In this document: positions 47,472-59,137 of the stretch, piece by piece
How the letters are laid out: the number at the start of each line of letters is the position of its first letter
Position numbering within the stretch: position 1 is the first letter of the stretch
Assembly (NCBI GenBank): GCA_035041965.1
Contig: JAPYMA010001103.1
Coordinates: 1-64,000, forward strand
DNA: 64,000 nucleotides
Source: Anisakis pegreffii
Lineage: Eukaryota; Nematoda; Chromadorea; Rhabditida; Anisakidae
Direction of reading: 5' to 3'
Notes under the pieces: generated by a model
The model's input: the letters and a program-made list of their open reading frames with translations, nothing else
What the model was told of the DNA's origin: nothing
Database searches by the model: none
Made by a program: the position numbers and the translations under genes

Positions 47472-49279
47472 ATGGGGGCGCGAACGATCGTGAATATCGC
47501 GTCCGCGGCCAGTGGTGCCGTTATAATTGCGTCGTTGATCGTTTGTGGAGTGCTTTTCAATGATTTGAACACACTCTACAGCGATGTTCTTTCGGATATG
47601 GATGACTTTAAGGTGAGTTCCGAGGATTTTCGTTTGAAACCATATGAATTGATCAGTTGATCAGCTGTCAATCAATATCGATCAGCTTAACTAGTAGAAT
47701 AGGAATTCGAATTGAATCAGCAAACCATGACTATAAGGGGATGTTCAGCCTCATGAGAATCATCGCTTGGCTCGTTGATTATTCGATTGCAAAATCAAGT
47801 GTTTCTGGTGAAAAACTTGAATGAAGCTACTAGTGTAAATCAAGATAACGTCTGATATTCATGCTTACGATAAGAATGAGATATGAGTGATTTAGACATT
47901 GGCGAACGATGCATGGGATGAGATCATGTCGGTGCATGGAATGATCAAAGGGGCACATGAGAAGAGCGCTAAAGATCTGTTCTCTGAACTGATCTCGCAC
48001 GGTGGACGTGCCAAGCGACAGGCCAATTGCGGTGAGATCTGTTAACCTCTTTCAAAACTCTATTCGGTGTGGAACCGGGCAGTGCGAAAGCAAACTAAAA
48101 TTTATCTCAATTCAGCTAAAAAGTAGCATTGAAACTCATTTCGATCAAACGGTTTCATTAATTTGCGTATCTCAAATAGAGATGGGTTCGAACAAGCACC
48201 TGAACTGAACTAACTCATTTCTCGTTTTCAGCATGCGCAGCCAGAGCAGCTAACTGCCCACCAGGCCCACCAGGACCACAAGGAGATCCTGGACCACCTG
48301 GAGGTGAGAGCTTGAACTCGTTTTGATGTTGACTTCTACTTCACGGCTATATTTAAAGAAAGACATCTTTTAACACTAAACTTTCAAGCATCCAACGATA
48401 ACGTTGGCATTTTCAGAGCCTGGACCACGCGGTGTGGACGGAAGACCGGGACCTGATGGCATCGGTGTAACCACCGGTCCGAACAGCCGTGGAGGATGCA
48501 TCCAATGCCCACCTGGACCACCTGGACCACCAGGCCCACCGGGAAGGCTTGGACCACCAGGACCACCTGGTCGTCCTGGCCCACCAGGTCCAGGAAGCGG
48601 TGGAATGGGACCACCAGGACCACCTGGTGCACCAGGAGACATGGGACCACCAGGTCAGATCATTTTCGTGGGTTGTATCGTTAAACGTTCCGTCATAGAA
48701 TCGGTTCCATTCAGCGGTCGTTCAATGCTAAGGATGATCTCGAGGCTATTCATAATTTCAGGCTCAAACGGACCACCAGGACCTCCAGGACCACCTGGCA
48801 AGAACGGGCAATCGGGAATCGGCCAGAAGGGACCCAAAGGACCACCAGGACCACCTGGTCCACCAGGACATCCAGGACCAAATGGTCCTCCAGGAGCACC
48901 TTCACACCCAGGACCACCAGGAGGACCCGGACCAGCCGGTCGACCGGGACCACCTGGACCACCGGGACCACCAGGACCTGTAAGTAAAATCTCTCATTGC
49001 ATCTATTCTGACATCACCGAAATAATTGAATCAAACAGTCTCTCAAGCTTACTCTTCAAGAGAGTTAACCTTATTGTCGTCCTTCACAAATTTGCTCAAA
49101 CTCATCTTTGATTTCAGCCTGGAGCCGCAGGACAAGGTGGCAGCGATGCCCTATACTGCCCATGCCCACCAAGAACTCTGCGTACTCATCGTCGCCGTAT
49201 GTCCGCACCTACTGCCAGACGTCATATCACACATCGTGCAAGACCGATGAGACCCGTATTGAAACATCGAACCCATTAA
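47472..49279 (+). CDS. Cuticle collagen, complete (321 aa)
   Basis: Six exons: 47472-47612, 47896-48031, 48232-48303, 48417-48653, 48762-48979 and 49118-49279, all in phase (966 nt). Order in the protein: N-terminal membrane or signal segment of the Col_cuticle_N type ([20 protein letters not shown], then [18 protein letters not shown]); an R-A-K-R furin-type cleavage site at GGRAKRQ; Cys cluster [11 protein letters not shown]; a short Gly-X-Y block; a CIQC-interrupted Gly-X-Y block; the main block with interruptions; the Cys-rich end [11 protein letters not shown]; then a basic Arg/His-rich tail. The Cys pairs flanking the triple-helix blocks are the usual inter-chain cross-link sites. The start is the ATG directly after TTTCAG. 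AATAAA at 49443-49448 is a likely polyadenylation signal. It is a tandem paralogue of the gene at 52827. Confidence 0.93.
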
Positions 49280-52200
49280 AATTTTTGAAAGTTCATTCGA
49301 ATCATCGCAGATTCACCACAATATCCACCGCTACTGAATCCTTTTTATACATCTTTTCAGCGTTTTCACATTCACAGTCGACTGTATCGATGATCGTTCT
49401 ATTCAGTTTCAGTATATTTTCTAACAAACAAACTTAGTTCTGAATAAATGAATTCTCACAAAGAACCTGTTGCTCTAACGAAACATTTCACTTCATCACA
49501 ATTATTTCATACATTCAACTCATCCTTCAAATACACTTCACCTGATTCAACAGCATTCAACAAGTAATTTATTGTTTTCATATCAATGCGTTATACAACG
49601 ACCAACAGATAGATATCTGCTGCACACAACTGAAGTATCGCAAAAAGTCTTCACAAATAATTGATGAGAAACGAACAGCAGCACATTCACAAGCATCATG
49701 CATTTACTTGTGTCAACAAAGGCACTTGTCTAATTGTATAGTGCAACTCGTAACAAAGTAATACTCAGCAGTATATTTCATAGATAGATTTAACAGAGTT
49801 GGCTGATCACTACATTGCCCAGCAGGAATCGTCATGAAATCAGTCGTCACTCACCGAAACTACAGTAACAATCCATAACGTAGGGAAATTGCAACGGGTG
49901 GATATGCACGAATTTGCAACAAACATTTTAAGCACGCACGTTTCGGTTGGTATTCCATATCGCATTGCTCATAAAAATTCACTGAATTTTCATATACAAT
50001 CAAACAGTTGTTCGCTTTTACTGGGCATTATTTTGAAAAAATACAATTATCAGGACACCATTGACTTGTTGAATATGTTAAATCTGAAATAAAATAGTGA
50101 GGAGTTGGCCCAGATGCGATCCAAAGCCATACTGATTGTGAGATCAGTACAGCAGTGATCTAATTCACAGAAGATGCTTTGAGCCACAAACATCATGATT
50201 CTTGCAAATGCTCGAATGAACTCAATGCGAACACTAAAGAATACTGTTCTCCATCTCATTCGGTGGCACCTGGATTGTTCCAGTGCTGTCATATATCTGC
50301 ACAACTGCGACATATCGCTGGTCCATGATTCACACTTCAATAATTGTCTGATTATGGAAACTCAACTGATCGTTTGCAGGCAGCAATGATCATGTTTCAG
50401 CTTAAAAATGGAATCCTTCTGGCCAATTCATGATCTATTAATGAAATAATGCAAAAATGCATAACACATTCTAGTTTATCTTCGTGAATTCAGCCTCTTC
50501 GAGCGCTGAACACTGCGGATCTGCAAAATGTACAATGCTTATGATCTAGGCATTATAATGCAAAACATAGTTTCATCTCTGTGCACGTAAACGCACGCCT
50601 CTGTCTTGTATCGAATTCATACAAAAATTTAGTAATTCGTCTCTCGGGTGACCGCAGCAAACTTTCACGGTGACTCGTCAATAAAAACACTCACTCAAAT
50701 AAGCTGTCGAATGCAAAAGGTAGTGTTAGTTCCATTTGTGCACCATGCAACCAACTTTGCTCAAAAAACTTCACCAACCAGTTGCAGCAAACTGTCAGTT
50801 TCTTCATTCCAAATGGAATATTTCGGTAACTATAACAAAAATGACTGAATGAATGTTACAACTATTGTAAATGTGAAAAGGCGATATATAATAGAAGTGA
50901 ATAACCAGTTCTATCATAAAAACTAAATATTATAAAACTTTTTCCTTTGCAATTATTGAGCAAGCAATATTTATGATCATTTTAATCAAACTGAACAAAC
51001 GTGGTAATTCATCTTCACTAGAACTGATCAAAAGTTACGCAGCACTTATATCTGCAATTAGTTATTCCTCATTGCCAGTGATATTTACGAATTGCACAAA
51101 TGTTAATTCAAGCACATTCTTCTGCTTAGATGCGCAATATAACCAGCCCAACTGATTCGGCTATATTTATGTTCTTTTTTCAATCAAACTGGATTATGAA
51201 ATGATTTGGTTTTGACACGAATTGCATCGTAGGAGAGTAAATGATAAGCAGAAGAAGTATTTGGAGAAAGAGAAGGGGTTATTATTAATAAGTCTGATTT
51301 AGGTTGTGATCTGAAGTGATCTGAACTGATGCAACCAGATAACGACATATTTGTGTACTTGTGGTAGTTTATTGGCTAAATTCTCATTCGCTGATAGTGT
51401 ATATGGTGCGTGTTGAACGCGTGTTCGGTAATACGATTAAAAGATGATTCTTCAATGATGTGTGCGTTATGCATTCCATTAATTGCATAATTTGCAGCAA
51501 TAGAAACACCGACGATGTGGAATGCAACTGAATTGAATCGAAATCGAAATGATCATTGCAACCACTTTTAGAAGGTCAAAATGTTTGAAGTGGAACGGAG
51601 AAGAGGCAAATTATAAAAATGCAGCAGCACAAGACTGCATCGCTACGGTATGACCGATCATCCACAAAAACTTCAGAAACAATTAAGTCTCCCGTTTTCG
51701 CTTTCATCACAACATCTTTAGCGCACATTTTCGCGATTGTGATTAATGTCTTCATTGAGTGTGTAATAAAATTTCCTTTTTTTTTTTTTGTTTGTTTTTC
51801 TCAAGTGACATATTGGGTGCATTAAGTGTAAAATTAATCGTGTACTCGAGATTCAAAGAGACTGACGACAGACAGTAAAACTTGAAAATTGTAAATCGGA
51901 GAAATTTACTGAAGAAAGAAACAAAATGGGTGTTTGTTTAAGTGATACCCTTGTGTCTTCTGTTCAGTTCGTGGGATCGTATTCAACTTGGTTTTTTTCC
52001 TTTCCTGGTTTTGTATTCAATTCTCGACAGGAAAGAGAGCAACAAAAGTCTCTTGCGTGTAGAAAGAACGTCTCTTATCTCGTCAAACATCCTAGTTTTC
52101 ATCTTATTTTAATAATTATTCAGCAATAGCAATTCAACAACCATCATTATTACCATTGCCATTATCGTCGTTACATCTCAACCTCGTCTTCAATTCGTCA

Positions 52201-52826
52201 ACAATTGCTGCTTGCCGTCTTTTGCACCCTGATACGAATAGCACTTACAATTAGGAAATTTGAGAAGAATGATGTGTCTAAATCAACAGGTATGGCAATG
52301 CAGAATGCTGAACGCATAAAAGGTGCTTCATGCACACATCAGGATGTCATACGCACTCCGTGTGCTGACCATGATCGGTGAATGCTATTTGCCACTCACT
52401 AGTTGCCATCAGTCGACCGTACCTAATTCCTTTCCCCTCTCAGAACGTTGAGGAACAATTGGTGTGATATTATTTTCTGCAATCATTTCGTCTACCCATA
52501 GAATCCTGGATCCTTTCAACTCTAGATTATTCGAATTCATTTGTATCACACGTGATCCAAACCTCGTTGGAGTATTAGTTGGGGATTGGGCATTTTATGG
52601 GCAAAAAAAAGAAGTACTACTGTCAGTTGTATTCGAGGAAAAAAGTTCAAAAGTTCTCTTTTTCATAGTAAGAATGTGAAATGTAACCTTGCTCAATGTT
52701 AGAACAACGACGAATGGAGACTTTTAGCGATAAAATGAATGAAATGTTTAAGTGGTAAATGCTCGCAAAGGCTGCATGAACTAGATCGGCTGAATGAAAT
52801 AAAAATTTTGAAGCAGAACTTTTAGG
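49280..52826. other. Spacer between the two collagen genes
   Basis: Holds the 3' end of the first collagen and the 5' flank of the second. The only structured feature is a 130-bp segment at 51191-51320 that is duplicated in intron 1 of the second collagen. Small open frames (for example 50973-51155 and 51926-52129) have no motif. Confidence 0.5.
51191..51320 (+). repeat. 130-bp duplicated segment, copy 1 (intergenic)
   Basis: Matches 52991-53120 at roughly nine positions in ten, without length change. The shared blocks include ATGATTTGGTTTTGACACGA, GCATCGTAGGAGAGTAAATG, ATTAATAAGTCTGATTTAGG and ATCTGAAGTGATC. No collagen exon flanks this copy, so it is either a small local duplication or what remains of another collagen paralogue. 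Confidence 0.9.
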
Positions 52827-54687
52827 ATGGGGGCGCGGATATTCATCAACGTCGCGTCTGCCGCGAGTGGAGCCATAATCCTGGCATCATTAATAGTTGT
52901 TGGAGTGTTGGTGAATGATTTGAATAATCTTTATAGCGATGTGCTGAATAATATGGATGACTTCAAGGTGATTTTGTCACTTATGGTATTGGATTGTGAG
53001 ATGATTTGGTTTTGACACGAGGTGCATCGTAGGAGAGTAAATGATAAGCAGAAGAAGTATCTGGAGAACGGGAAGGGAGATTATTAATAAGTCTGATTTA
53101 GGTTTTAGATCTGAAGTGATCAATAGAGATCATCAAGTGATTGTCAATTGAATGTTTGATAATGAAAATGATCTGATTGAGGCATTGGCGAATGATGCAT
53201 GGGACGAGATAATGAGTGTTCATGGAATGGTAAAAGGAAATCATGAAAAATCAGCACAGGAACTGTTTTCTGAGATTGTTTCGATGGGACGTATCAAGAG
53301 ACAGGACAACTGCGGTATGGCGTTAGATTCACTTTATTGTCTTAGTTAAGCAACTCATTGCGTTGTTCGGTACCATACCACAGAGTACGTATCATTACTC
53401 ACAAACTCTTTTTCAGCTTGTGCAGCACCTGCGCAAAACTGTCCACCTGGACCACCAGGACCTATGGGAGATCCAGGAATGCCTGGAGGTTTGTTGATGA
53501 ATACAGTAATGAATAGGGCACCTTTGCTAACGACGAAAAGAACAAAATCCCAGAATAAGAACTTTCACGTGTCATATTCAGATTTGAATGTTTTTCATAT
53601 GCTTAGATCAGAACTGCTTGAAACTGATGGCTTAAACTGAAAACCTATTCAGTTATCTATGTAGTAACAACTGATTCTCATTTGAGAACCCGGTCCACGT
53701 GGCGTTGATGGACCACCAGGCTTGGACGGTCTGCCTGGTGAACCGAACGTACACATGCCCACCGAATGCGTCAAATGCCCACCTGGACCACCTGGACCAG
53801 CAGGACCTGCAGGAATGGCAGGACCACCAGGTCCACCCGGTCGACCAGGCCCACCAGGCATCGCTGCAGTACCGGGACCACCAGGACCACCTGGCGCACC
53901 AGGAGACATGGGTCCACCAGGTCAGATCACTTTCATGATTTTCGGGGGTTATATCGCTAAGGATTTCGTCTTAAAATTGGCTCGATTCATTTTCATTCAA
54001 TAATAACGATGATTTTAAGGCTATTTATAATTTCAGGCCAATCCGGACCACCAGGACCTCCAGGACCACCTGGTCAGAATGGACAATCGGGAATCGGTCA
54101 GAAGGGACCCAAAGGACCACCAGGACCACCTGGTCCACCAGGACATCCAGGACCAAATGGCCCTCCAGGAATGCCCGCACAACCAGGACCACCAGGAGGA
54201 CCCGGACCAGCCGGTCGCCCAGGACCACCAGGACCACCAGGACCGCCAGGACCTGTAAGTAAAACCTCTGATTGCTTCGAACCTAACCTCGTCACCAAAA
54301 TAAGTGGATCAAAAGTCTCTTTCAATAGAAACTCGTTTCGTTGCTCGTCAATGTTCTCTCGCACAAATTCGTGAAAACGCCCTATCCCATTTTATATCTC
54401 ATTGCAGTGGTTATATTTCTGTGGACATCTCTCTCATTGCTTCCAATATCAAACAGATACGTTCCCGACAATATCTTTCAAACGACTCTCGCGAATGCGA
54501 TAATTTCGCGTTTCTCACATCATCCAGCATTAATCCCTTGTGAGTATTTCAGCCTGGAACGGCTGGCCAAGGTGGCAGCGATGCACTCTACTGTCCATGT
54601 CCGGCCAGAACTCTCAGTGTGAAACGTCGCATGTCGGCAGCAGCCACCAAAAAAGAAGACGACACAAGACCAATGCAACCACTATAA
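52827..54687 (+). CDS. Cuticle collagen, complete (310 aa), tandem paralogue
   Basis: Six exons matching the first gene one for one: 52827-52967, 53182-53314, 53417-53488, 53687-53920, 54037-54254 and 54553-54687 (933 nt). Exons 1, 3 and 5 have exactly the same lengths as in the paralogue (141, 72 and 218 nt). Same domain order: N-terminal segment [38 protein letters not shown], cleavage site RIKRQ, Cys cluster [11 protein letters not shown], Gly-X-Y blocks with an ECVKC interruption, [11 protein letters not shown], and a shorter tail rich in Lys, Asp and Ala. Acceptors of exons 2 and 4 are weak (ATTGAG, TTTGAG). The start ATG follows TTTTAGG, a probable trans-splice site. Exon 5 and intron 4 are much more alike between the two genes than exons 2 and 4. 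Secreted cuticle structural protein, convergent with the UGT gene. Confidence 0.92.
52991..53120 (+). repeat. 130-bp duplicated segment, copy 2 (collagen intron 1)
   Basis: Partner of 51191-51320. It lies wholly in intron 1 of the second collagen, 24 nt after the end of exon 1 and 61 nt before exon 2. Confidence 0.9.
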
Positions 54688-55286
54688 GCTTGAGCATAGC
54701 CATGCTCGGCTTGAGCCGAAGTTGCTTGCCATGGAATTTTCTGTTTGCCATGTCAAATTCTTCGAATTTTCTCTCGCAATTCACTCGCTTCTCTCCGAAC
54801 TATTCAAAAAAATTCTTCCCAATCATCGCAAATTACAAATGTCTCTTCTTACAATTACTTCAAACCACCACCACTTATTTATTCGTTGAATTCTCTATTC
54901 AAAGTAAGTCTGAATGTTTGTGCGATAATGATGATGAAGTAAAAAAGATTCATTCAATAGATCAAATGCGCCACAGTGAATGATCACCTAAAGGATCATT
55001 AAATGTCGGTGTACTAGTTTTACACAAAGTGAATGATAACGATCCATTGAGCTTTCTTATTTACTAACTGAAACATTCAAAGAAATCTTAAAAAGGAAAA
55101 AAACTGCAATTTCCTATTATTGGAACTTCACCGCAGTGGTGATAAGTCTCCTTCTTCACATGAAATATAAAAACTGAATGCAAAACTCACAAATCAATTC
55201 AGTGAATTCATAGCAATTGCTATTAATTTGAATGAAAAATGTTGCATTGAAAAATGAAAAAACTGGCAAGCAAACCGAATCAAAAT
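54688..55286. other. Convergent spacer between collagen and UGT
   Basis: Contains the 3' untranslated regions of the plus-strand collagen and the minus-strand UGT. A TTTATT (minus-strand AATAAA) at about 54877 is too far from the UGT stop to be convincing. Nothing else is seen. Confidence 0.4.
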
Positions 55287-58200
55287 CTACTTTATGCACA
55301 GTGCAAATACTAGTGATAAAGGGATGAGAATAATCAAATCTATATTCAACACTGTAAAATAAGATAAATTTATGGATCGAGTATAGAATAGCTGAGGCAT
55401 TCGACCACCGAATTTCAGTAGTCGATTCATTTTGAAGACAGCCTCATCGATCGCAGGCATAGGCGAATCATCGTAGACGGCTCGTAGCCTTTGCATATTC
55501 TCCTTGTATCGTGGCTCAGTGATTAGCTGACGCATCGAGTGAACTAGAGAGTCTTTAGTAAGGTTGACCTGAAAGCGGACACATCATATATCTGCATTTT
55601 TATCCATAAACAATGAGGATGATTATAATAATGATTGAATTGCAATCTGTTGAATGATGAGCTGAGAATCAAGGAAACAGTAGTGCGATCATGATTATGA
55701 TAATAGTTGTGATCAACTGAGTGATTCACAAAATTGCAAAATTTATGAACAGCGCTACGAAAAGTGAAAAACTTCCAACCTTATTAATCGTTTTACCACA
55801 ACCGTTTCGTTCAATTAGCCATGCGTTACGAAGTTGCTCGGCAAACAACGGTATGAAAAGCATTGGAACTGTGGCACAGATTCCCTCTTTTGTACTGTAA
55901 ATTGATTCGTTAGCGGTATGCTACATTTGCAAACTGTACTTTGACGACGTGGATTCTCGGTATCCGCTATATCGGGCAAAATCTCATCTGATTCGTCATC
56001 AACCAGCCACACATCAACTAGCAATGACAATTTCAATGAATCTTGCTCAGAACCACTTATTTTGCAACACACACACATTAGAGTTGGTGTCAGTGAATGA
56101 GTTATGACTGACGATACTGGTTAATGATAGTGGTACACTACTCGGTTTCGAACGATACTGCCCACCACAAATGGGAGTCGAACCTGCGGAGGAAAGTTTT
56201 ACTCGAAACCGAATGCTGTTTTACCAGTATCATTGATGTTGTGAACCTGAGCCAGACTAGCATTTTTTTTGGTTTGTATCTAATTATCTGATAGTGCTTA
56301 AATGAGCGCAGTGATATACTGATGTTAACAATAAGCAATGACCTTTTTAAGCCTCCATGTGTCACGAAGAGTTTCGTTCGATTATGATTCAGCAAATCAT
56401 TTTGTGGCATCCACTGCAAAAGTTTAATGTGTCTTTTCAAGTGATGCTTGCATGCAGAATGCGTCCAAATGATACGATACTCGCTCAGTTCATTCAACGC
56501 ATCAGCAATTGCTTGTTGGGTTTGTTGTGGAGCCGCGGACCAGTTCACAATTGTTCCAAAAGCGATCAAAATGGTGCCTCTCGAGCTGGGATCTTCGACG
56601 AATTCGGCCAGTTCCTTTGTTAGTGATCGATACGGTTGACAATATGCACCATACATGAACAACTGCAAAAGAACGCATTCTGTGGATAAACGAGAGTTCC
56701 TCAGAATGATTTACGCCCAAAGCTTATCGATGTTGAGTCGTTCGTTCTAAGTGCAAACGAAGCAATTATTATCGCAGTTGATGATAGTCATTAATCAACA
56801 TCGTCGCACTATAACAACTAATGAAACGACCGAAAATTGCGCAGTCAATAAGTCGAAAAAATTAAGTTGAACATTTATTCTAATGAACTGAAAAACTTAT
56901 TCTATTGATTTCATAACATCAAAGATTTACATCCACTCAATGACCCTCGAATATTACGCAACAAAATTGAGGTGACCAGAAAATTGATGTGAAATTTGAT
57001 TGATCGGAGCGACTGATCACACACACACACACACACACACCTACCTCATTATTGGTCGCCATCGGTGTGTACACACTCAGTGGCATATCCGAGAAAATGT
57101 ACGCAGAATCCGCATAGTAATTGGAAATATCAAAATTTTGCAGTATTGGTGAAAGTGCTTTCTGCATGAAGCGATTTGACGCAATCTTAAGCGCTGAAGA
57201 CATTCCCAGCCATTCGTAAGCGTTACGTAAGCGATCTTTAAAATGTGTCATCTCGTAATAGGCATCGTCGAAGTCGGCGAAATACGTTGGCATCGTTAAG
57301 TAATTCCTTCAAATGAACCCAGAATACTTTAGCGAAGCCACGGATCTAGTTATTATCATGCGCTTACGAAGGATTGTCATAATCTCACTTGAGATTGTTG
57401 AATATGGGATGATCCAAAAATTTGTGAGAATAATAGCTTCCGAATTTAGCGAATGTTACTGACTGTTTCATTTTTAAAAAAAACATCCAAGATAAGTGAC
57501 GATATCAGACAAAGGTGATGCTTAATTGAGTGTAATCGCAATGAATTGTTGCAAATTTCGAGTGAATAATAAAATGAAAATTCCGTGATCAATTCATGAC
57601 TGCATTACTGGTTTATACGAAATTACAGAACTTCTCTGAATTGATCAAGAACAACAACAGTGTTCGTATAAATTCGATGCAAAACCTTGAATATCCCCTT
57701 GAAATGCCATATCCACTCTCAACATCCGTCGAATGCATTACAATATGATGCGCTGGGCTCAATAGAGCCAAGCCATACGCACAAACCGCAAAAAGTGAAT
57801 CTGTTAGAATCAAATCCCAATCATGGTTGCGTATCAGTTCAAATTGATCTCGATGATCGCTAAGCACATGTGTGCAACTATCCGAACCGTAACGAAATGG
57901 TTTCACCTGAAATTCCAAAAAGAAAGAGATCGGAACACTAATCGTAAAAAAATTTCTACTTCTTCATCAATCGTTGCCCTCCCTTCCAGACCCGAGAGTG
58001 GAATAGCTGTGAAAAACTCACGACTTACAAAGATTTTCCCTAGTGAAGTTGCTTGCTTGCAATAAGACTCGGATTGCACAACATCAGCTGTCTATTAAGA
58101 GTTGTTCAGTGTTATTGTACATCTATAGCCAGTTGTTAAGTTGGATTACACGGTTGGTTTAGATCATTTTTGAATTCTTCTGTGATTTAATAGAAGAAGT

Positions 58201-59137
58201 GTACGGGAATAATCAGTTTTCTCTCTTTTGTATAAGATATTAAATCAATTTTCTGTTCGGTACTCTTCCCCTACTGTGATTTTGATTTGTTCAATTGGTT
58301 GCTAAATAAGGTCGAGGCTCACATGCGACATGAACGTATACATGTTGTACCATATTCCACGTGCAAATTCCGTGTCTGCAAACGGGTCTTTGTGACCTGA
58401 AATACGGGGCGGTAATTGTACGCAACTATTTCCTTGGATATATGCGTGACGAGAGCTAAACTGAAGTAGATTGAACAGGATTAATCACGGAATTGCGTGA
58501 GCTTAGCGAGGAGTCAAATTAGAGATTGGAGAGCAAAGTTCGAAGATTCTCAAAGCTGGCCGTTTTGGGCAGAATGCTGCTTTGATAGAAGAGGGAAAGT
58601 TGCAGAGCATTGGTGATACTAAGCAACTGCTAATGACATAGATCAACCTGTAACGTTGATGAACCACTCATTCGCATGACCCTTCAGTGAACCAACTCCA
58701 TAGTTCTCCATGTATATTGTGACGTTGTGTCCTGAAACTATGGAGTGAGCATTGTCGTAAATTAAATGAAATTTAAAAAATTCTGAAAAGTGCATCAGTG
58801 GGTCAAACATACCTAAATCACTTCTGTAAGCTCTCTATCATGCAAAAGCTGCAGATATATGCTTGAATTGGTCAGATTCTTTCATTGATGAATGTACAGA
58901 TATTTAGTGAAAGATAACAAAGAGGCATTGATGAGTGATTAATAGAAGGTGTGAATGAAGGTGTGAACCTTGCTGTATGAGTTTTTGAAGTAATGGCATG
59001 AAGGACGCTGCATGACTCTTGCCCTGCGGCATCACACCGACTAGAATCTCCGATGCTGTCGTTGAGAGAAACAAATTCACAGCCAAAAAATAAGCAAATC
59101 CACTCATTCGATAGCTATTCCACCGCATTGTTGTCAT
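55287..59137 (-). CDS. ugt: UDP-glycosyltransferase, complete (529 aa)
   Basis: Nine minus-strand exons, all in phase (1590 nt): 58969-59137, 58648-58731, 58323-58396, 58029-58091, 57686-57906, 57045-57306, 56343-56662, 55780-55894 and 55287-55568. Signal peptide at about residues 11-29 (MSGFAYFLAVNLFLSTTAS), then EILVGVMPQGKSH with the catalytic His at about 42 and QGHNVTIYMENYG. The N-terminal acceptor domain includes DWDLILTDSLFAVCAYG and HHIVMHSTDVESGYG. The UDP-sugar domain has RGTILIAFGTIVNW (about 319-332) and the UGT signature WMPQNDLLNHNRTKLFVTHG, GGLKS, then PLFAEQLRNAWL (Glu-Gln where most have Asp-Gln). A C-terminal membrane helix (about 504-528) is followed by a very short tail, CIK. 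ER-membrane enzyme conjugating small lipophilic molecules. Length is typical of the family. Most donors are weak (GTTCAC, GTTGAT, GTTTTG, GTCATT, GTTGGA). An acceptor at 59173-59178 may be the spliced-leader site. Confidence 0.93.
56120..56256 (-). mobile_element. Foldback / tRNA-like element copy 2, in UGT intron 7
   Basis: Related in inverted orientation to 5568-5683. On the minus strand it reads an A-box-like TGGCTCAGG, the conserved CAACATCAATGATACTGG and CGGTTTCGAG arm, AAAACTTTCC, then a perfect polymerase III B-box match GGTTCGACTCC, and finally the complementary arm CGTTCGAAACCGAG...CACTATCATTA. The arms (56122-56153 and 56200-56234) are less perfect than in copy 1. The A-to-B spacing of about 75 nt exceeds that of a normal tRNA gene, and no cloverleaf forms around the B box. 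Confidence 0.6.
57019..57040. repeat. AC/GT dinucleotide microsatellite at a UGT splice donor
   Basis: An AC run of about 11 units on the plus strand. On the minus strand it lies 4 nt inside intron 6, right after the donor GAG|GTAGGT, so length changes would alter the sequence next to the splice site. Confidence 0.9.

Noticed and set aside
48376..48971. Gly/Pro-rich minus-strand frames and alternative plus frames across the collagens
   Set aside because: These are shadows of the Gly-X-Y repeats. Only the frame joined by phase to the N-terminal exon carries the Cys and cleavage motifs.
56166..56180. Possible tRNA gene on the minus strand at the B-box GGTTCGACTCC
   Set aside because: The T-arm stem does not pair, the A-box is about 75 nt away and no acceptor stem forms. 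It is better explained as part of the foldback element.
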